A model generated the notes under the pieces. It did not search any database. It saw nothing but the letters and a program-made list of their open reading frames with translations, and was not told the origin of the DNA. Below are positions 1-6,202 of a DNA stretch of 8,908 nucleotides, piece after piece. Each line of letters starts with the position of its first letter. Position 1 is the first letter of the stretch. The position numbers were made by a program, and so were the translations under genes. Source of the DNA: Calditrichota bacterium (GTDB lineage Bacteria > Calditrichota > Calditrichia > RBG-13-44-9); NCBI GenBank assembly GCA_024276455.1, contig JAJRXE010000505.1, positions 1-8,908 of the forward strand, given 5' to 3'.

Positions 1-45
1 CAAAAGAACCACCAGAATCCAATTTTTTGCCCGCAACAGCCACAT
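1..45 (-). CDS. 5' end of a gene with a signal peptide or membrane N terminus (partial)
   Basis: Reading leftward from an ATG at 45-43, the frame is open to the window edge and gives MWLLRAKNWILVVLL. This is a short stretch with two basic residues followed by a hydrophobic run, typical of a signal peptide or first membrane segment. An AGGA ribosome binding site (minus strand, 53-50) sits four bases before the ATG and overlaps the TAG stop of the lipoprotein gene at 52-636, so the two genes are probably co-transcribed and translationally coupled. The spacing is a little short. Only 15 codons are visible, so no function can be assigned; an envelope protein working with the lipoprotein is an inference from the context. 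Confidence 0.6.
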   Translation of the reverse strand, partial: MWLLRAKNWILVVLL

Positions 46-51
46 ATTTTC

Positions 52-636
52 CTACCGGTAATTAATTTTCAGCGTGGACCAGGTGCTATCGTTGGCACCG
101 CTGGTTGTCTCGAAATCTTCCCAGTAGTAAATGTACCAGAGGGACTGGGAAGAGCGAACAATTTTAAAAACACCTTCTCCCTGGTAAACTTCTCTTCGCA
201 ATTTAAATTTTAGCTGGATTTCGTAAGAAAAATTGGTTTGCATGGTGTCCTGCGAAGCCCCCACAAATGTCCAGTCCGCTACGTTAAACAACTGGAGGGT
301 CATTTTTTCCAGATCGGAATTGGTCGCCAGCTGGTTAAAATAATAATATTCGTCCCGCCGACTCCAGAAAGGGAAACGCTGAGCTTCGTTCTGGCTGGGA
401 ATAAAATAAAATGCCGGGGTCACCCGTTCCCCGTCGGAAAGGCAATCGGTGTAAAAATTGACATTTTTATCGCGAAAGGCATATTGAAGTTTCAGAAGGA
501 GCGAATCGGGATTGTTCTGCAGGGTGTTTCCCGGCTGAGGACGGGTCGCAACCGTGGGAGGCTCCGGTTCTCGGGTCACAAAGGGATTGGTACAGGAGAA
601 TAAAAAAACCAGAGCAATTAATAAACTTTTCTTCAT
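52..636 (-). CDS. Putative lipoprotein, possible NTF2-like fold
   Basis: A 194-residue protein of no family I can name with certainty. The N terminus MKKSLLIALVFLFSC is a lipoprotein signal peptide: lysines at 2-3, a hydrophobic run, and a lipobox L12-F13-S14-C15 (Phe at -2 is less usual). Cys15 would be lipidated after signal peptidase II cleavage, placing the protein in the envelope. A Pro/Thr-rich linker at about 17-40 leads into a domain at about 44-192. That domain has an initial helix (SLLLKLQYAFRDKNVNFY), a Phe/Trp/Tyr-rich middle, and a final strand pattern including LWYIYYWEDFE. This layout recalls small NTF2-like lipoproteins, but that is inference. No Shine-Dalgarno is visible before the ATG; a TATATT on the minus strand (660-655) could be a -10 element. 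It is the first gene of a leftward unit with the partial gene at 1-45, divergent from ligA. Confidence 0.8.
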   Translation of the reverse strand: MKKSLLIALVFLFSCTNPFVTREPEPPTVATRPQPGNTLQNNPDSLLLKLQYAFRDKNVNFYTDCLSDGERVTPAFYFIPSQNEAQRFPFWSRRDEYYYFNQLATNSDLEKMTLQLFNVADWTFVGASQDTMQTNFSYEIQLKFKLRREVYQGEGVFKIVRSSQSLWYIYYWEDFETTSGANDSTWSTLKINYR

Positions 637-718
637 AGAGAAAATTTAGGTAAAAATATAGTTTTTTTCAAAATGAATTTTGGTTTAATTTTAAAGGACA
701 AAATTGGGGAGGTCAGGC
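637..718. promoter_or_regulatory. Divergent promoter region between lipoprotein gene and ligA
   Basis: An AT-rich 82-base spacer that must hold start signals for both directions. Rightward, TAATTTTAAAGG (686-697) is a candidate -10 region 21 bases before the ligA ATG; it fits the TAnnTTTG -7 element of Bacteroidota-type promoters at most positions, and no good upstream element is seen. Leftward, TATATT (660-655) matches the -10 consensus at five of six bases, 18 bases before the lipoprotein ATG. Between them CAAAATGAATTTTG (669-682) has 6-base inverted arms around a 2-base centre and could be an operator. These assignments are by eye. Confidence 0.4.
706..712 (+). promoter_or_regulatory. ligA ribosome binding site
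   Basis: GGGGAGG at 706-712 lies six bases before the ATG at 719. It decides the ligA start: the in-frame TTG at 704 would place the Shine-Dalgarno inside the coding sequence and add five residues (MGRSG) that are not needed by the domain. Confidence 0.85.
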
Positions 719-2743
719 ATGGATCCGGAAAAAGAAAAAGTTAAGCGGGAAATTGAACGCTTGCGTCGGGAGATTAACCGGCACGATTACCTTTATTACG
801 TCCTGGCCCAGCCGGAAATCAGCGATTACGAATACGACATGCTGATGAAACGGTTGGAAGAGCTGGAGCAACAATACCCGGAGTTCATCACCCCGGATTC
901 TCCCACCCAGCGGGTGAGCGGGGTTCCCACCAAAGAATTTCCGGTGGTCCAGCACCGCAAACCGATGCTCAGCCTGTCTAACACCTACAACGAGGAGGAA
1001 ATCCGCGATTTCGACCGGCGGGTTCGCAGCCTGCTGCGACCGGGAGAAAAATACGAATATGTTTGTGAGTTAAAGATCGACGGGGTGGCGATGAGCTTGC
1101 TGTACGAAGACGGTGTACTGGTGCGGGCGGCTACCCGGGGAGACGGCGAACAGGGCGACGATGTTACGAACAATGTGAAAACCATTCGCAGTATTCCCCT
1201 GCGGTTGGAAACCGAGGACCCGGTGCTACGGAACATCGAGGTTCGCGGAGAAATCTATTTTTACCGCAAGGACCTGGTTAAATTAAATGAAGAACGTCTG
1301 GAAAATGGCGAGCCGCCCTTTGCCAATCCGCGCAATGCGGCCGCCGGATCATTAAAACTGCAGGATCCCCGGCTGGTGGCCAAACGGCCGCTGAAGATGT
1401 TCTGTTACTGGATTGAACCCCTCAGCGACGAACGTTATCTGAAAACGCACTACCACGGTCTCAAAACGCTGGAGCAACTACGTTTTCCGGTGAATCCCCA
1501 TTACCGGTTGTGTCAGAACATCGAAGAGGTCATTGCCTACTGGTCGGAGTGGCAGCAGAAAAGGGACACCCTGCCGTACGACATTGACGGAGTGGTGGTT
1601 AAACTAAACGATCTTGAACAGCAAGAGCGGTTGGGTGCCACTGCCAAAAGTCCCCGCTGGGCTATTGCCTTTAAATTCAAAGCCGAACAGGTGGAGACCC
1701 GTTTAAAAGAGATTGTCTGGCAGGTGGGACGCACCGGCGTGGTAACGCCGGTGGCAATTCTGGAACCGGTGCAAATCCTGGGCACCACCGTCAGTCGCGC
1801 CACCCTGCACAATGTGGAAGAAATCCAGCGGCTGGACGTGCGGCCAGGCGACTACGTTCTGCTGGAAAAAGGGGGCGATGTGATTCCTAAAATTGTCCGG
1901 GTCATCAAAGAGAAACGCCCCAAAGACCTTCCTCCCTACCAACCTCCGACCACCTGCCCGGTGTGCGGTTCGCCACTGGTTAAACATCCCGGAGAGGTTG
2001 CCCTACGCTGCGAGAATGTGGCCTGTCCGGAACAGGTGGCGCGGCGGGTGGAACACTTCGCCTCCCGGCGAGCCATGGATATTGAAGGACTGGGCGAGAA
2101 GGTGGTAGATCTGCTGTTCCGGGAAAAATTGATCTCCGATTACGGCGACCTTTATTACCTGAAAGCGAAACAACTGGCTTCTCTGGAACGAATGGGTGAA
2201 AAGAGCGCCGCCAACTTAATTGAAGCCATTGAACGCAGCAAACAGCAACCGCTGGAGCGGCTCATTTTCGCCCTGGGGATCCCCTTTGTGGGCGAAGGCG
2301 CTGCCCGCCTGCTGGCAGAAAAGTTTCAATCGCTGGATGCGCTCATGAATGCTTCGGTGGAAGAAATTGCTTCCATCGAAGGGATTGGTGAAAAAACCGC
2401 CGTTAGCATCCGCAAATTTTTCGACAATCCCTCCAATCGCCAGGTGATTGAAAAACTGCGCCGGGCGGGAGTGCGCTTTCAGCAGGAAGAAGAAGCCGTA
2501 CAACTGGACGAGCGTTTCGCCGGCAAAACATTTGTCTTCACCGGGGCCCTGAGCCGTTTTACCCGCGATGAAGCCGCCGAACTGGTTCGGCAGCGAGGGG
2601 GCAAAGTGAGCAACAGTGTGAGTCGCAAAACCGACTATGTGGTGGTAGGCGAAGACCCGGGGTCCAAATACCAGAAAGCCCTGCAACTGGGTGTCACCAT
2701 CTTGAATGAAGAAGAGTTTGTTCGCATGCTGGAAGGAAAATAG
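719..2743 (+). CDS. ligA: NAD-dependent DNA ligase LigA
   Basis: Seals nicks in duplex DNA with NAD+ as AMP donor, in replication and excision repair; cytoplasmic, essential in most bacteria. At 674 residues it has the usual full length. Domains in order: Ia, NMN-binding, about 5-65 (HDYLYY and SDYEYD); adenylation domain with KIDG at 119-122, where K119 takes the AMP, then TRGDGEQGDD at 139-148 and the later EVRGEIYF and DGVVVK motifs; OB fold around VGRTGVVTPVAILEPV; a four-Cys zinc finger (C413, C416, C431, C436); HhH repeats at about 440-585 including LGIPFVGEGAARLLA and IEGIGEKTA; and a C-terminal BRCT domain from about 599 (GKTFVFTG to the end). All key residues are intact. The ATG at 719 is chosen for its GGGGAGG site. 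It is followed by a strong hairpin and then nth on the same strand, a sensible base-excision-repair pairing. Confidence 0.98.
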   Translation: MDPEKEKVKREIERLRREINRHDYLYYVLAQPEISDYEYDMLMKRLEELEQQYPEFITPDSPTQRVSGVPTKEFPVVQHRKPMLSLSNTYNEEEIRDFDRRVRSLLRPGEKYEYVCELKIDGVAMSLLYEDGVLVRAATRGDGEQGDDVTNNVKTIRSIPLRLETEDPVLRNIEVRGEIYFYRKDLVKLNEERLENGEPPFANPRNAAAGSLKLQDPRLVAKRPLKMFCYWIEPLSDERYLKTHYHGLKTLEQLRFPVNPHYRLCQNIEEVIAYWSEWQQKRDTLPYDIDGVVVKLNDLEQQERLGATAKSPRWAIAFKFKAEQVETRLKEIVWQVGRTGVVTPVAILEPVQILGTTVSRATLHNVEEIQRLDVRPGDYVLLEKGGDVIPKIVRVIKEKRPKDLPPYQPPTTCPVCGSPLVKHPGEVALRCENVACPEQVARRVEHFASRRAMDIEGLGEKVVDLLFREKLISDYGDLYYLKAKQLASLERMGEKSAANLIEAIERSKQQPLERLIFALGIPFVGEGAARLLAEKFQSLDALMNASVEEIASIEGIGEKTAVSIRKFFDNPSNRQVIEKLRRAGVRFQQEEEAVQLDERFAGKTFVFTGALSRFTRDEAAELVRQRGGKVSNSVSRKTDYVVVGEDPGSKYQKALQLGVTILNEEEFVRMLEGK

Positions 2744-2746
2744 GGC

Positions 2747-2815
2747 GCGCGGGAATCCGACCGGAGGGATGCCTGGTGAACAATCCGGGTTCCCTCCGGA
2801 ATTCCTTACCCGCGC
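2747..2815 (+). other. Strong intercistronic hairpin between ligA and nth
   Basis: Starting three bases after the ligA stop, nested inverted repeats can form one long stem. The outer arm GCGCGGG (2747-2753) pairs with CCCGCGC (2809-2815). The middle arm CCGGAGGGA (2761-2769) pairs with TCCCTCCGG (2791-2799), nine perfect pairs. The inner arm CCTGG (2772-2776) pairs with CCGGG (2785-2789) using one G-U, leaving an 8-base loop. GGAAT (2752-2756) with ATTCC (2801-2805) is an alternative to part of the outer arm. No T-run follows, so a classic intrinsic terminator is unlikely; an mRNA-processing or stabilising structure, or a leaky terminator, is more plausible. Confidence 0.65.
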
Positions 2816-2828
2816 AAAGCGAAACCTC

Positions 2829-2834
2829 AGGAGG
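2829..2834 (+). promoter_or_regulatory. nth ribosome binding site
   Basis: AGGAGG followed by five A residues and then TTG at 2840. This near-perfect Shine-Dalgarno is the reason for accepting a TTG start for nth. It lies 14 bases after the base of the ligA-nth hairpin, so it is outside the stem and accessible. Confidence 0.85.
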
Positions 2835-2839
2835 AAAAA

Positions 2840-3499
2840 TTGCTGGAGAAACCAAAGATTCGTCAGGTACTGGACATTTTAAAGGAAACCTACGGCCACA
2901 CCGGCACAGCCCTGAAATTCCGCTCCCCGTTTCAGTTGCTGGTTTCCACCATGTTGGCTGCCCAGAGTACCGATAAACAGGTCAATAAAATTACCCGAGA
3001 TCTTTATCGGGACTACCCCGATCCCCAATCGTTTCTGAAGCTCTCGGTAGAAGAGCTGGAGGAGAAAATTAAATCCATTGGACTGTACCGCAACAAAGCC
3101 CGCAATATTTTAGCCACCGCCCGGATGCTGGTGGAAAAATACGGGGGCAAAGTGCCGCAAACTCGCGAAGAACTGGTTAAGCTCCCCGGCGTGGGCCGTA
3201 AAACGGCTAACGTGGTGCTCAGCGTGGGCTTTAACCACGACGCCATCGCGGTGGACACTCACGTCTTTCGGGTTTCTAACCGCATCGGTCTGGCCAAGGC
3301 TTCCACCCCGGAAAAAACCGAACAGCAACTGATGGAAAACATTCCCCGAGAAGAGTGGTCTGCCGCGCATCACTGGCTCATCTGGCACGGGAGACAAATT
3401 TGCAAAGCTCAAAACCCTCGCTGCGAAATCTGTCCCCTGCGAGATTATTGCGAATACTACCGGCAGGTCGCCGGGAACGGACAAGAGGGCACCTCCTGA
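2840..3499 (+). CDS. nth: Endonuclease III (DNA glycosylase/AP lyase)
   Basis: Removes oxidised pyrimidines from DNA and cuts the strand at the resulting abasic site, in base-excision repair. The 219 residues cover the whole family length. The HhH motif LPGVGRKTA carries the catalytic lysine K121, and VDTHVFR carries the catalytic aspartate D139; both sit one position after the E. coli K120 and D138. The C-terminal iron-sulfur loop has the exact C-x6-C-x2-C-x5-C spacing at C188, C195, C198 and C204, so the [4Fe-4S] cluster should be present. Start: TTG at 2840, five bases after AGGAGG. It lies 96 bases after ligA, separated by a hairpin, and probably shares its transcript at least in part. 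MutY is excluded by length and by the lack of its C-terminal domain. Confidence 0.97.
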   Translation: MLEKPKIRQVLDILKETYGHTGTALKFRSPFQLLVSTMLAAQSTDKQVNKITRDLYRDYPDPQSFLKLSVEELEEKIKSIGLYRNKARNILATARMLVEKYGGKVPQTREELVKLPGVGRKTANVVLSVGFNHDAIAVDTHVFRVSNRIGLAKASTPEKTEQQLMENIPREEWSAAHHWLIWHGRQICKAQNPRCEICPLRDYCEYYRQVAGNGQEGTS

Positions 3500-3523
3500 A
3501 GGTGTTTTTTCCGGCCGAACCGG

Positions 3524-3556
3524 TTGACAAATTCCCGAATTTTTTTTAATTTAAAA
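3524..3556 (+). promoter_or_regulatory. Candidate promoter for the exported HhH barrel gene
   Basis: A perfect TTGACA (3524-3529) is followed after 17 bases by TAATTTAAAA (3547-3556), in the AT-rich gap after nth. The -35 match is exact and the spacing ideal, but the -10 matches TATAAT at only three of six bases. The same TAATTTAAA string also occurs before mazG and, with one extra T, before ligA. A start here would leave a leader of about 75 bases. Suggestive only. Confidence 0.3.
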
Positions 3557-3633
3557 CCAATTAGGACAGCCAATTCCGCACACCGGAACGTGCAACCAGA
3601 CCGTTTCGAAACACCAAACGCGGCGGGTGAAAC

Positions 3634-5565
3634 ATGCCCGAACGTTCCGGACAACAATTGCTTTGGGGGTTGGGGCTATTTGCCCTGCTCTGCTTAAGTG
3701 GAACCCTGCCGCTGCATTCCCAGGAATTTGAAATTGTCGATCGTGTTTTGCAGGACATCGATCTGGAAAACTCCCGCCAGGTGGATTGGCTGGAGTACCT
3801 CTGGGAACTTAAAAACAATCCCCTGAATTTAAACCGCGCCCGGGTCCGCGACCTGCTTCGACTTCCTTTTCTAACTCCCCAAATCGCCCGGGAAATTGTC
3901 CGCCACCGCCGTCGAAAGGGAGGCTTTCGCTCCCTGGAAGAATTGAAACAGCTCCCGGGAATTACCGAAGAACTTTACACCGCCCTGAAGCCCTTTATTA
4001 CCGTGCAGGAACCTGCGCCAATGTTCTCCGCCACTTACCGGGTTCAGGCCGGTCTGACCTTCCCCACTCCCCGGGGATTTGAACGCGCCCTGTACCAGGA
4101 CCCGCTCTGGCTTAATCAACGTTTTTACTTTCGCAGAGGCAACACCCTGCAGGGCGGAATCATCTGGGACAAAGACCCCGGAGAGTCCAATTATTTCGAT
4201 TTCGGAAGCTACCATTTGAGCTGGCAAAACCTGCCGCACCGCTTCCGCCTTACCGTGGGCGATTACTACCTTCTGTACGGGGCCGGACTGGTTTACTGGT
4301 CGCCTTTTGGGCTGCCGCTTTACCCGGAGCTGCTCCCCATCCTGCGAATTCCGGAAACCATTTTGCGGAACAATCGCTCCGCCGCTCCGACCGGATTTCT
4401 CCGGGGAATTAATCTGAGCAAGGCATTCGGAAAAGCGGGCATCGTTCGCCTCTTTTTTTCCAGCCGCCGTCTGGATGCCACCATTTCTTCCACCGACTCC
4501 ACGGTCAGCCATTTGTACCTTTCCGGTTTGCACCGTACCCCCGGCGAGAAAAGCAAACAAAACCGATTACAAGAAACCATTCTGGGCGGAGTGCTGGAAG
4601 GTCGACTGGGTAAGGCGCGGCTCCAGGGTTTGTTCAGTCGGAACCGCCTCCGCCCCGCCCTGAAGGGACAACCCGGGGCATTCTCCTCTTCCAGTGTAGC
4701 CCTCCAGGTCCCGCTCGGTAAACTTACTTATTCGGCCGAATGGTCCCTGTACAACCTCCGCTTTCCGGCCCTGACCAATCAGCTTTACCTGGAACGGTCC
4801 AACTTTCGCTACCAGTTTACCTTCTATTACTACCACCCGGACTATTTTACCTTGCGCGGGCGGGCATTGGGGAGTTTTAGCCAGACACCCACCAACAAAA
4901 CCGGCGCCGCCCTGCTGGTGCGTTACTCGCCCTGGAAACGTACCCGCTTCTCCGCTTACCTGCACGCCTACCGCCCCTTGCGCACTCCGGAAACCCCGAC
5001 CACCGTACTGCGCGACTATTACCTGAGTGTCACCCAAACTTTTGCTGCTCAGCAACTCAGTTTGCGTTTTAAGCAGAAAGACCGTTCTTTAAACGAAATG
5101 CTGGCCGGTGAAACGGAAAAACACTATTACGGACTTCAACTAACCTACCGCCTGAAAATAAGCCCGGAGGTTCACCTGCAAAGTCGCCTGGAAAGCCGTT
5201 GGGTCACTCCCCTGCCCCCTGCCGTCCGTCCCTACGGATTCAGCCTCTCCCACCAGCTGGATTGGCGAGTGCGGCGGACATTGCGGCTACTTTTCCGCTG
5301 GACAATTTTCGACGTACCGGATTACGAAATGCGGATTTATGAATTCGAACCCGACCTACCGGGGAATTTCTTTCTGCAGTTACTCAACGGACGGGGCTAC
5401 AAATTCCTGGTGCTGTGCCACTGGAAAGCCAATCAACAATTGCAATTTCACCTCAAATGGCAATGGCGCTACTATCCGGATCTAACCGTTCTGGGCAGCG
5501 GCCTCGACCTGATTAAACAGAACTGGGTGCAGCAATGGCGGCTCTCTCTTATCTGGAAAATTTGA
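3634..5565 (+). CDS. Exported double-HhH protein with predicted outer-membrane beta-barrel
   Basis: A 643-residue protein of unknown function. Residues 1-29 look like a signal peptide with a long hydrophobic core (LLWGLGLFALLCLSG) and likely cleavage near LHS-Q30. Residues about 62-123 form a ComEA-like HhH pair: LNLNRARVRDLLRLPFLT, then EIVRHRRRKGGFRSLEELKQ and LPGIT. The second hairpin is close to consensus, while the first has lost its Gly-h-Gly (LPFLT at 77-81). From about 135 to the end the chain is rich in Tyr/Phe/Trp with alternating short strands and polar turns, ending WRLSLIWKI, as expected for an outer-membrane beta-barrel. LTVGDYYLLYGAGLVYW (206-222) resembles a conserved stretch I associate with HhH-barrel proteins of Bacteroidota. 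The ATG at 3634 has no AGGA but a GGTGA (3626-3630) that can pair with the anti-Shine-Dalgarno. A role in DNA uptake or DNA binding at the surface is conceivable but unproven. Confidence 0.8.
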   Translation: MPERSGQQLLWGLGLFALLCLSGTLPLHSQEFEIVDRVLQDIDLENSRQVDWLEYLWELKNNPLNLNRARVRDLLRLPFLTPQIAREIVRHRRRKGGFRSLEELKQLPGITEELYTALKPFITVQEPAPMFSATYRVQAGLTFPTPRGFERALYQDPLWLNQRFYFRRGNTLQGGIIWDKDPGESNYFDFGSYHLSWQNLPHRFRLTVGDYYLLYGAGLVYWSPFGLPLYPELLPILRIPETILRNNRSAAPTGFLRGINLSKAFGKAGIVRLFFSSRRLDATISSTDSTVSHLYLSGLHRTPGEKSKQNRLQETILGGVLEGRLGKARLQGLFSRNRLRPALKGQPGAFSSSSVALQVPLGKLTYSAEWSLYNLRFPALTNQLYLERSNFRYQFTFYYYHPDYFTLRGRALGSFSQTPTNKTGAALLVRYSPWKRTRFSAYLHAYRPLRTPETPTTVLRDYYLSVTQTFAAQQLSLRFKQKDRSLNEMLAGETEKHYYGLQLTYRLKISPEVHLQSRLESRWVTPLPPAVRPYGFSLSHQLDWRVRRTLRLLFRWTIFDVPDYEMRIYEFEPDLPGNFFLQLLNGRGYKFLVLCHWKANQQLQFHLKWQWRYYPDLTVLGSGLDLIKQNWVQQWRLSLIWKI

Positions 5566-5581
5566 GCCGCACTGGCCACCC

Positions 5582-5986
5582 CTAACCGAAATAATTCAAG
5601 TATTCAATTTTCCAGCAGTGATCCATCACCACTTCCAGACCTGCTTCCAGCGCCTTGCGAGCTGCTTCTTCGTTCACCACCCCCAACTGCATCCACACCG
5701 CTTTAGCTCCTTTTTCAATCGCCTGATCCACAATAGGCCCCACAAACTCCGGACGGCGGAAAATATCCACCAGCTCAATTTCCTCGGGAATGTCCAGCAC
5801 CGAAGGGTAACACTTCAAACCCAGAACTTCTTTGAGAGTGGGGTTTACCGGAAAAACCTGGTAGCCCTGCGCCAGCATAAAACGAGCTACTCGGTGAGAG
5901 TCACGGTACGGTTTGTCTGAGACCCCGACCACAGCAATCTTTTTATATTTGCGAAGAATTTCCGGGATATTTCGGTTGATTTCCAT
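5582..5986 (-). CDS. CoA-binding domain protein (YccU-like)
   Basis: A 134-residue single-domain Rossmann-fold protein of the CoA_binding_2 family, related to the CoA-binding domain of succinyl-CoA synthetase and acyl-CoA synthetases. Visible family marks are the first strand and nucleotide loop IAVVGVSDKPYRDSHRVA (17-34), FPVNP (45-49), VDIFRRPE (73-80), WMQLGVVNEEA (98-108) and MDHCWKIEY (121-129). These proteins are widespread, cytoplasmic and bind CoA or acyl-CoA in vitro in some cases; their physiological role is not settled. The length is normal and no truncation is seen. The ATG at 5986 is preceded by AAAGGAA (minus strand, 6000-5994), seven bases upstream. It runs convergent to the barrel gene with 16 bases between stop codons and divergent from mazG, so it is probably monocistronic. 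Confidence 0.93.
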   Translation of the reverse strand: MEINRNIPEILRKYKKIAVVGVSDKPYRDSHRVARFMLAQGYQVFPVNPTLKEVLGLKCYPSVLDIPEEIELVDIFRRPEFVGPIVDQAIEKGAKAVWMQLGVVNEEAARKALEAGLEVVMDHCWKIEYLNYFG

Positions 5987-6202
5987 ATTCTGGTTCCTTT
6001 CCTTTAATATTACCTTTCAGAAGCATTGCTCTCTGTTTGCAAATAATTAAAGTAAAAATCGATTTTCCGCGCAACTATTTTTTAAACCCACCGCTTTGCT
6101 CCGGTTGTTTAACTGCAAAAGGTGGTTTTGGAAAAAAACCGATTGTATTTTCTGCAATTTGTCTGTAATTTAAAGAATTGAGAAATTCAAAATGGTTGAA
6201 TA
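5987..6202. promoter_or_regulatory. Divergent intergenic region between CoA-binding gene and mazG
   Basis: A 216-base AT-rich spacer with no plausible gene. It must carry promoters in both directions. Rightward, TTGTAT (6143-6148) and TAATTTAAAG (6166-6175) are 17 bases apart and 27 bases before mazG. Leftward, TAATATTAAAGG (minus strand, 6012-6001) precedes the CoA-binding gene. A perfect 12-base palindrome AAAATCGATTTT lies near the middle at 6055-6066. Small inverted repeats (CCACC 6088-6092 with GGTGG 6121-6125; GGTTTT 6124-6129 with AAAACC 6135-6140) share bases and could compete in a transcript. No terminator-like hairpin with a T-run is seen. Confidence 0.4.

Noticed and set aside
238..603. 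A 121-residue plus-strand frame opposite the lipoprotein gene
   Set aside because: The minus-strand frame has a clear lipoprotein signal and coupling to the next gene, while the plus-strand frame has no such support.
704..718. TTG at 704 as an upstream start of ligA
   Set aside because: It lies before the GGGGAGG site, which is ideally placed for the ATG at 719. The five extra residues have no counterpart expected in the family.
2216..2686. A 156-residue antisense frame inside ligA
   Set aside because: It is a codon-bias shadow of ligA on the opposite strand, with no ribosome site or domain. The ligA frame is intact throughout.
2776..2976. A 66-residue open frame spanning the ligA-nth gap
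   Set aside because: It lacks a ribosome site, overlaps the start of nth in another frame and has a protein sequence without recognisable features. The gap is better explained by the hairpin.
3529..3547. Intrinsic terminator after nth (AAATT-CCCG-AATTT plus T-run)
   Set aside because: The stem has only five A-T pairs around a four-base loop, too weak for reliable termination. The same bases are better read as part of a promoter-like region, and even that is tentative.
3871..4560. A 229-residue antisense frame inside the barrel gene
   Set aside because: It is Gly/Gln/Val-rich low-information sequence opposite a gene with a signal peptide and HhH motifs. No start signal or family resemblance supports it.
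6084..6140. Riboswitch or attenuator in the mazG leader from competing repeats
   Set aside because: The pairings are five to six bases, one has a bulge and a 28-base loop, and no known riboswitch core is seen. The likely mazG promoter lies downstream, so the region may not be transcribed with mazG.
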